DNA of 11,769 nt, from contig SAAR01000082.1 in NCBI GenBank assembly GCA_009916335.1, positions 1 to 11,769 of the forward strand. The letters are read 5' to 3'. Positions 7,627-11,769 of this stretch are shown here, piece by piece. Numbering within the stretch: the stretch's first letter is position 1; each line of letters starts with the position of its first letter. The position numbers were made by a program, and so were the translations under genes. This DNA comes from Erysipelotrichia bacterium (lineage in GTDB: Bacteria; Bacillota_I; Bacilli_A; Erysipelotrichales; Erysipelotrichaceae). The notes under the pieces are model-generated. The model saw only the letters and a list, made by a program, of their open reading frames with translations. It was not told where the DNA came from and ran no database searches.

Positions 7627-7657
7627 AAAAAAATACGCTTGTATAACACAAACGTAT
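7627..7657 (-). terminator. Rho-independent terminator after the reductase
   Basis: On the minus strand ATACGTTTGT (7657-7648) pairs with ACAAGCGTAT (7642-7633) over 10 bases with one G-U pair, loop GTTAT. It is followed at once by a run of seven T (7633-7627). It lies 7 bases past the reductase stop codon and separates it from the M20-phosphatase unit. Confidence 0.82.
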
Positions 7658-7663
7658 CAAATA

Positions 7664-8269
7664 TTATAATTGATTAGCAGCTAAATACCCCTCTTCAATA
7701 GCACGATTAATATCTGCTGTTTTCTCATTACAATCACCAACAAAGATTACTTCTATGCCTTGCTCTTTTAAGCCTGTTACATCAAAGCTGTTTGCTTTTG
7801 CACCTGTTGCTAAAACAACATAATCACATGGAATAGAAATACTTTCCTTTGCCTCATTTTGACATTCTACACTTGTAGAACTAATGCTTTGCACTTTGGT
7901 TTTACACATCTGCACTACATTATATTTAGCAAAACTCTCTTGCATTATCGGTTTAATAGTTGCAGATTCTTCTTTTGCAATTTCATCTAACATTTCAATA
8001 ATCGTTACTTGATTGCCTTGTTGTGCTAATAACTCTGCACACTCACTACCAACAAGTCCACCACCGATAACCACAATGCGACCACTGCATAGTTGTTCGT
8101 TCGCTAATACTTTCCATGCATCTAACACATGTGGTAAATCTATATTAGCAATTGGTGGATACGCATTACTTGCTCCAACTGCCACAATTAACGCATCGCA
8201 ATTTTCCTTTATAATATCCTTTGCACTTACCATTTTCCCTAAGCGTAAATCAACATTGATGCGACTACT
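7664..8269 (-). pseudogene. C-terminal part of the frameshifted ene-reductase: FAD/NAD(P)-binding domains
   Basis: This is the downstream fragment of the gene that begins at 9684, in a different frame. It continues the pyridine-nucleotide-disulphide-oxidoreductase half: CDALIVAVGASNAYPPI (the end of one dinucleotide fold), the Rossmann motif GRIVVIGGGLVGSECAELLA for NAD(P)H, CDYVVLATGAKAN, and a closing VIFVGDCNEKTADINRAIEEG that is the usual FAD-contacting end of this family. The frame is open back through the join, and homologous sequence resumes at about 8269 (SSRINVDLRLGK). The first ATG in this frame (8233) has no good ribosome site and would leave a protein without FMN or iron-sulphur domains, so an independent gene is unlikely. 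A strong terminator follows the stop. It should be read together with the upstream fragment as one locus of about 665 codons. Confidence 0.85.
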
Positions 8270-9684
8270 TGCTTTGTTAAATACTGTATGGCACGCAACA
8301 TCTCATATTTTCTAGGTGGTACACTAGCAATATTTAATTGCCCTCCTAACTTTGTATCCTTTTCAAACAATACTACTTCATGTCTTTTACTACTAGCGAC
8401 TCTAGCTGCCTCTAAACCAGCAGGTCCCCCACCGACAACAACAACTTTTTTCTTTTCCATCGCTGGTGTAATGCTACGTTCATACTCATATCCATTTTCT
8501 GCATTCAATACACAAGACAAGAATTTACGATTTTGAATATTATCTGTACAACCTTTATTACAATTAATACACAAACGAATTTCGTCCGCCTTTTTCTGCT
8601 CTAACTTTTTCACAAAGTCAGGATCACACAATAATGAACGACCTAAACCAACAATATCCATTTTATCAGCAGTAATTAATGCTTCAGCAACTTGTGGTGT
8701 TACAATACGGCCAACACTAGCAACAGGTATAGAAACGACTTCTTTTACACGCTTTGCGACATCTGCAAGCCAATGGTATGCAATCGATGCCATTGGGGGA
8801 ATGGTATCACCCATATTCCCAGTATGATTTGCTTGTGCCACCTGAATCATATCCACTCCTGCACTTGCCAACGCTTTCGCAAATGCAATACCTTCATCTG
8901 CTAATAAACCACCTTTTCCACGCATACTACCATCTTTATTAATCGTAATAATTGGTAATTTATATTCAATCATCAAGTTTGGTGCAGCCTGTTTAATCAC
9001 TTTTACAACTTCTAATGCATAACGAATACGATTTTCAAAACAACCACCATAAATATCATCACGATGATTTAAAACAGTGGAACACATAGAACCTAACAAA
9101 CGATCTCCATGCACTTCAATCGCATCAATTCCTGCTTCACTAGCACGTCTAGCACTTTGAGCAATTGACATCTTAATCATCTCTAACTGTTCAAAAGTTG
9201 CTTCACTAACAAAATGTTGCATATCATGATGTAATTTAGCATAAGCATCATCACTTGTTTTTTTCGCTTCCTCCATCTTTGCTTTGAATTTATCCATGTC
9301 GCCATTTTCTTTTGCCTTTTGTGCTTCACTCATTGCCATTCTTGATGCCATAATCATTTTACCAACAGACAAAACATCATATTCAGGGTGAAATAACTGT
9401 AACGCAATTTTACAATCATATTCATGCACTGCATCAGCTAATTTTTTAAATGATGGAATTTGCTTATCATCATATAATTTAGGTGTTGGTGATGCCGTAT
9501 TCACAGGAGATACATCTCCTAATACAATATAGCCAACACCTCCTTGTGCTAATCTTTTGTAGAAATGAAAGCTTTGTTCTCCAATGGATCCATCTCTTGT
9601 TTCATACCCTGTCGTTAACGGTGGAAACATGACACGATTTTTTAATGTTAAATTTCCTACTTTAATTGGTGCTAATAATTTCAT
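8239..9684 (-). pseudogene. NADH:flavin oxidoreductase / 2-enoate reductase-type ene-reductase, N-terminal part, frameshifted
   Basis: Upstream fragment of an Old Yellow Enzyme-type, three-cofactor reductase (family of 2,4-dienoyl-CoA reductase, 2-enoate reductase, BaiCD/BaiH and trimethylamine dehydrogenase), which reduces activated C=C bonds with NAD(P)H. Residues 1-360 form the FMN barrel (LKNRVMFPPLTT, IDAIEVHGDRLLG, YGG..ENR, IVGLGRSLLCDP). Residues 372-391 hold the 4Fe-4S ligands C-x2-C-x3-C-x11-C. Residues 411-445 give the FAD motif VVVVGGGPAGLEAA. A highly charged helical insert occupies about 108-165. The start at 9684 has AGGAG eight bases upstream. After Gln462 the frame leaves the family pattern and stops at 8239, while homology continues one frame over, implying loss of one base near 8259-8275. 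The substrate cannot be named. The AraC gene just upstream suggests substrate-responsive control. Either a recent pseudogene or a sequencing error. Confidence 0.87.
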
Positions 9685-9795
9685 ATCCTTGACTCCTTTT
9701 ACTCACTATTATTATGATAGCACTTACAAATATATTTTACATATTCCTTTTATGATAAAACATATATAATTCAATTCACATCGTATATTATAAAA

Positions 9796-9813
9796 CGATG
9801 GATTACTCCATCG
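9796..9813 (-). terminator. Possible terminator of the AraC-family gene, overlapping its stop codon
   Basis: Minus strand CGATGGA (9813-9807) pairs with TCCATCG (9802-9796) around a four-base loop containing part of the TAA stop, followed by TTTTAT. The stem is perfect but short, and the T-run is brief. It lies in the 118-base gap before the reductase, which otherwise holds a weak candidate promoter (TATCAT on the minus strand near 9716-9721) and TGTAA repeated about 14 bases apart, possibly a regulator site. Confidence 0.45.
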
Positions 9814-10711
9814 TCATCATATCCTTTTTCACTTGATTGTATTGTACCATATTCTTTTGGTACTGCTTTGGACTTAATCCTGTACTCTCTTTAAAAACTT
9901 TACTTAGATGATATGCACTTGAATATCCTAAAGCACTTGCCACTTGATTAACACGATGATTGCGTGCCAACATTTTTTGTGCCTTTGATATTTTGAACTG
10001 CTGAATATATTTTGTTGGTGAAATGCCAGCAACATGATGAAATGCCTTATACAAATGAGAAGTCGATACCCCTAAATGCTTTGCCATTAATTGTATCTTA
10101 ATCGCATCTTGAATATGATTTTGAATATAATCAAGTGCATCACTAACAATACTTGTATATTGAGAATCAACTAACTTCACTTGAAAATGTGCAGGATCAC
10201 GTCGATACTGAGCCCGAATAATCTCTACTAGTACACGAATTAACCCTGAAGTAATAATACTCGTATAGCCGATTTCCTTTGCTTCCACTTCTAATAAGAG
10301 GCGTGCAAACATCTCTTTAAAATCACGAAACTCATGTGCATAAAGTAAATGACCGTTCTTCGTCAACATTTCAATAAACTGATTATGCAAATAATAAGGT
10401 TCTATTTCAAAATGCAGATAATAATAACTAAACTGCTCTTTTCCTTCATTAATGGAAGTATTTAAACCATATGGTTCTAAAATCAAAATACTATCTTCTA
10501 AACAATCATACTGTTTTTTACCAACGGTTGTTTTTGATCCTCCCTTTATATAATAGATGATTTCAAAATCATCTGAGGAATAGGTTGCTTTTTTTGCGAC
10601 ATCTGATTGCCATAAACCAAAAGCATTGATCTTAAATTGAAGCTGATTAAAAAAACGACTCAACTGTTCATCACTTAATTGATCAAAATGCTTCTCTGTT
10701 TTAATAAACAT
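9803..10711 (-). CDS. AraC/XylS-family transcriptional regulator with N-terminal cupin sensor domain
   Basis: DNA-binding regulator of 302 residues. The N-terminal half (about 40-125) is a cupin-like ligand or dimerisation domain: FEIIYYIKGGSKTTVGKKQY, then SILILEPYGLNTSI and YYYLHFEIEP, resembling the sugar-responsive AraC type. The C-terminal 100 residues carry both helix-turn-helix units: about 206-232 (IQLMAKHLGVSTSHLYKAF) and about 253-281 (VNQVASALGYSSAYHLSKVF). The family signature KVFKESTGLSPKQY closes the domain. The ATG at 10711 has GAGGG six bases upstream. It is encoded directly upstream of, and on the same strand as, the ene-reductase, which is its most likely target; autoregulation is possible. 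No ligand can be inferred. The transporter-like gene upstream ends only 38 bases earlier without an obvious terminator, so read-through is possible. Confidence 0.93.
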   Translation of the reverse strand: MFIKTEKHFDQLSDEQLSRFFNQLQFKINAFGLWQSDVAKKATYSSDDFEIIYYIKGGSKTTVGKKQYDCLEDSILILEPYGLNTSINEGKEQFSYYYLHFEIEPYYLHNQFIEMLTKNGHLLYAHEFRDFKEMFARLLLEVEAKEIGYTSIITSGLIRVLVEIIRAQYRRDPAHFQVKLVDSQYTSIVSDALDYIQNHIQDAIKIQLMAKHLGVSTSHLYKAFHHVAGISPTKYIQQFKISKAQKMLARNHRVNQVASALGYSSAYHLSKVFKESTGLSPKQYQKNMVQYNQVKKDMMTME

Positions 10712-10749
10712 AGCTATCCCTCTTTTCCCTCACGCTATTTATGCAATCG

Positions 10750-11523
10750 CTAATTTTTATTTGCTAATACATTAGGAATCAGCTCCACAAAACAATCCTC
10801 ATATGTATCTTTTAAACTATCTAACAGCTCTTTATTCGCTAATTCTAATTCAATAAAAGACATCGTATCATGACTGGTTGTGAAATAAATAGATACCCAA
10901 ATTCTACGTCCTGTCTTAGTAATATCGTAAAAAACTGGATCAAATTGATAGTTGAGCAATACTTTTTTTGTTCTTTCTTTAATATCTTCAATCATCTCAT
11001 CATCAGGTGAAAATAAAACAATACTTCTAAGTGCGTCCACCACCATACGAATCGGTTCAGGCAACATAAATAAGGCTAAGATGATAGCAACCACTTGATC
11101 AAAATATGGTGTAAAAATAGAGAATGAAGAACGTTCCATAAACGTGGATAAGAAGAACGCAATGGATACCCCAATACTACCTAACACATCTATTTTCCAA
11201 CCATATATTTCCATATCAATTGTCGGTGAGGAAACTTTTTTATTCAAACGCATTAAGCATAGTAATACCATACAGCTAAATAAAGTCAAAACAATTTCAA
11301 AGATAGAAATCTGCATATGATTCACTTGGTTTCCCCCATTCAACATCAGCTGAACATTATTCGTGATTAAGGAAATCATGACGGCAATAAACATAAACCC
11401 CTTTAACAAGATAAATATGCTTTCTAATTGTGCAAAACCAAAGGGGTGCTTTTCACTAACTGGTTTATAAAATAAAGGAATCACAAAATAAAATACAAAA
11501 AGAAATAGATAATAACAAATATC
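10750..11523 (-). pseudogene. Cation diffusion facilitator (CDF)-like transporter, N-terminally truncated at a junction
   Basis: Integral membrane protein resembling CDF metal exporters, usually proton antiporters for Zn, Co, Mn or Fe. About 257 residues remain. A residual hydrophobic helix ends in IPLFYKPVSEKHPFGFAQLES, matching the P-x2-x2-HPYGx-R-E loop after TM2. Four further membrane segments follow (spacing as in TM3-TM6), then a C-terminal cytoplasmic domain of about 85 residues (SPDDEMIEDIKERTKKVL...). TM1 and most of TM2, which carry one half of the metal site, are missing. The reading frame continues upstream to an ATG at 11628, but that stretch is in the wrong frame of another gene and has a different base composition, so it is not a true N-terminus. 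In the TM5 site the usual HxxxD reads GWKID, keeping only Asp. It may therefore be a divergent, non-canonical CDF member even when intact. The stop is TAG at 10750. Confidence 0.7.
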
Positions 11524-11525
11524 CA

Positions 11526-11572
11526 GCCGGCACCGTAAACTCTTGGGAGAGCTGTGCCGGCATGCTTTTTTT
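11526..11572 (+). terminator. GC-rich hairpin with T-run at the composition junction
   Basis: GCCGGCAC (11526-11533) and GTGCCGGC (11554-11561) are perfect 8-base arms around 20 bases. Inside, CTCT/AGAG (11540-11543, 11548-11551) can add a small inner stem. ATGC and seven T (11566-11572) follow on the plus strand, so it has the form of an intrinsic terminator for plus-strand transcription, but no plus-strand gene precedes it. It may be coincidental coding sequence of the GH3 fragment, or the edge of an inserted or joined piece. Confidence 0.4.
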
Positions 11573-11573
11573 G

Positions 11574-11768
11574 GAGGGCGATATTGATGTGATATTCCAT
11601 CAATTCCTCTCCTTTGAGATTTATACATTCCTTGGTTCTCCCTATGATTTCAAATCTCCGATCCTTGTCTACGAAACGGATGACATCACCGATCATGTAA
11701 CGGAACAATCCGCCGATGCTGGTAATATACCTCAAATCGCGATTTTCATGGCAGTTGTAGAGTACCGT
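11574..11768 (-). pseudogene. Fragment of a GH3-family (auxin-responsive GH3-like) acyl-adenylating enzyme
   Basis: The minus-strand frame open from the right edge reads LRYITSIGGLFRYMIGDV, then IRFVDKD, FEIIGRTKECINLKGEEL and HINIAL. This matches the C-terminal part of GH3 proteins (Y.T..GLYRYR.GD....F.F.GR....I.GEK..E), adenylate-forming enzymes of the ANL type that conjugate acyl acids to amino acids. Only about 65 codons are inside the window; both ends are missing. After HINIALQ the protein passes a seven-A run. One frame gives KKHAGTALPRV, the next KACRHSSPKSLRC, which could be its continuation if the run contains an error. Base composition (about 45% G+C) is clearly higher than the rest. 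Bacterial GH3 proteins are best known from Bacteroidetes, so an origin outside this genome is possible. Confidence 0.6.
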
Positions 11769-11769
11769 G

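Noticed and set aside
8692..8942. Plus-strand Cys/His-rich open frames opposite the reductase
   Set aside because: The Cys/His content is a by-product of the antisense of the FMN-barrel coding sequence; no ribosome site is present.
11526..11561. Integron attC-like recombination site
   Set aside because: The palindrome lacks a GTTRRRY/RYYYAAC core pair and no integrase or cassette array is visible.
11524..11628. ATG at 11628 as the start of the CDF-like protein
   Set aside because: The first 35 residues (MYKSQRRGIDGISHQY...) are an off-frame reading of the GH3 fragment, with different base composition and no membrane helix, so they are not the transporter's N-terminus.

Overview
The window is an AT-rich (roughly one-third G+C) stretch of a Gram-positive chromosome. 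It has Shine-Dalgarno sites of the AGGAGG type, short intergenic gaps and hairpin-plus-T terminators. A type B RNase P RNA and the gene set gpsB, recU, class A PBP and rodZ-pgsA all point to Bacillota. The protein flavour (RodZ-like, class A PBP with a degenerate PASTA end, multidomain ene-reductase, AraC regulator) suggests a gut member of the Erysipelotrichia; that placement is inference.

Left part (1-5650) is housekeeping. On the minus strand a sigma-A-like promoter drives rodZ and the 5' two-thirds of pgsA, which runs off the left edge. Upstream on the same strand lie rnpB with its own terminator and, before it, gpsB (GTG start). Divergent from gpsB, on the plus strand, recU and a 915-residue bifunctional penicillin-binding protein form a two-gene operon. 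The neighbourhood gpsB-rnpB plus recU-ponA resembles the region known from Bacillus subtilis. It links peptidoglycan synthesis at the division site with Holliday-junction resolution. A hairpin with A- and T-rich flanks separates this operon from the convergent genes that follow.

Middle part (5651-10711) is all on the minus strand. Read in the direction of transcription, an AraC/XylS regulator is followed by a multidomain Old-Yellow-Enzyme-type reductase (FMN barrel, 4Fe-4S site, FAD and NAD(P) domains). Next is a strong terminator, then an M20 amidohydrolase whose stop codon overlaps the start of a CpsB/YwqE-type PHP phosphatase. The reductase is split by a one-base frameshift near 8267, so as written it is a pseudogene or carries a sequence error.

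Right end (10750-11769) is anomalous. A cation-diffusion-facilitator-like transporter lacks its N-terminus. At about 11521 it abuts a segment of clearly higher G+C (about 45%) that encodes, on the same strand, part of a GH3-family (acyl-adenylate/acyl-acid-amide synthetase) protein. A GC-rich inverted repeat with a T-run sits at the junction. This is either a chimeric contig end or a real recombination junction, and it is the least ordinary place in the window. I saw no CRISPR array, tRNA, integrase or transposase.
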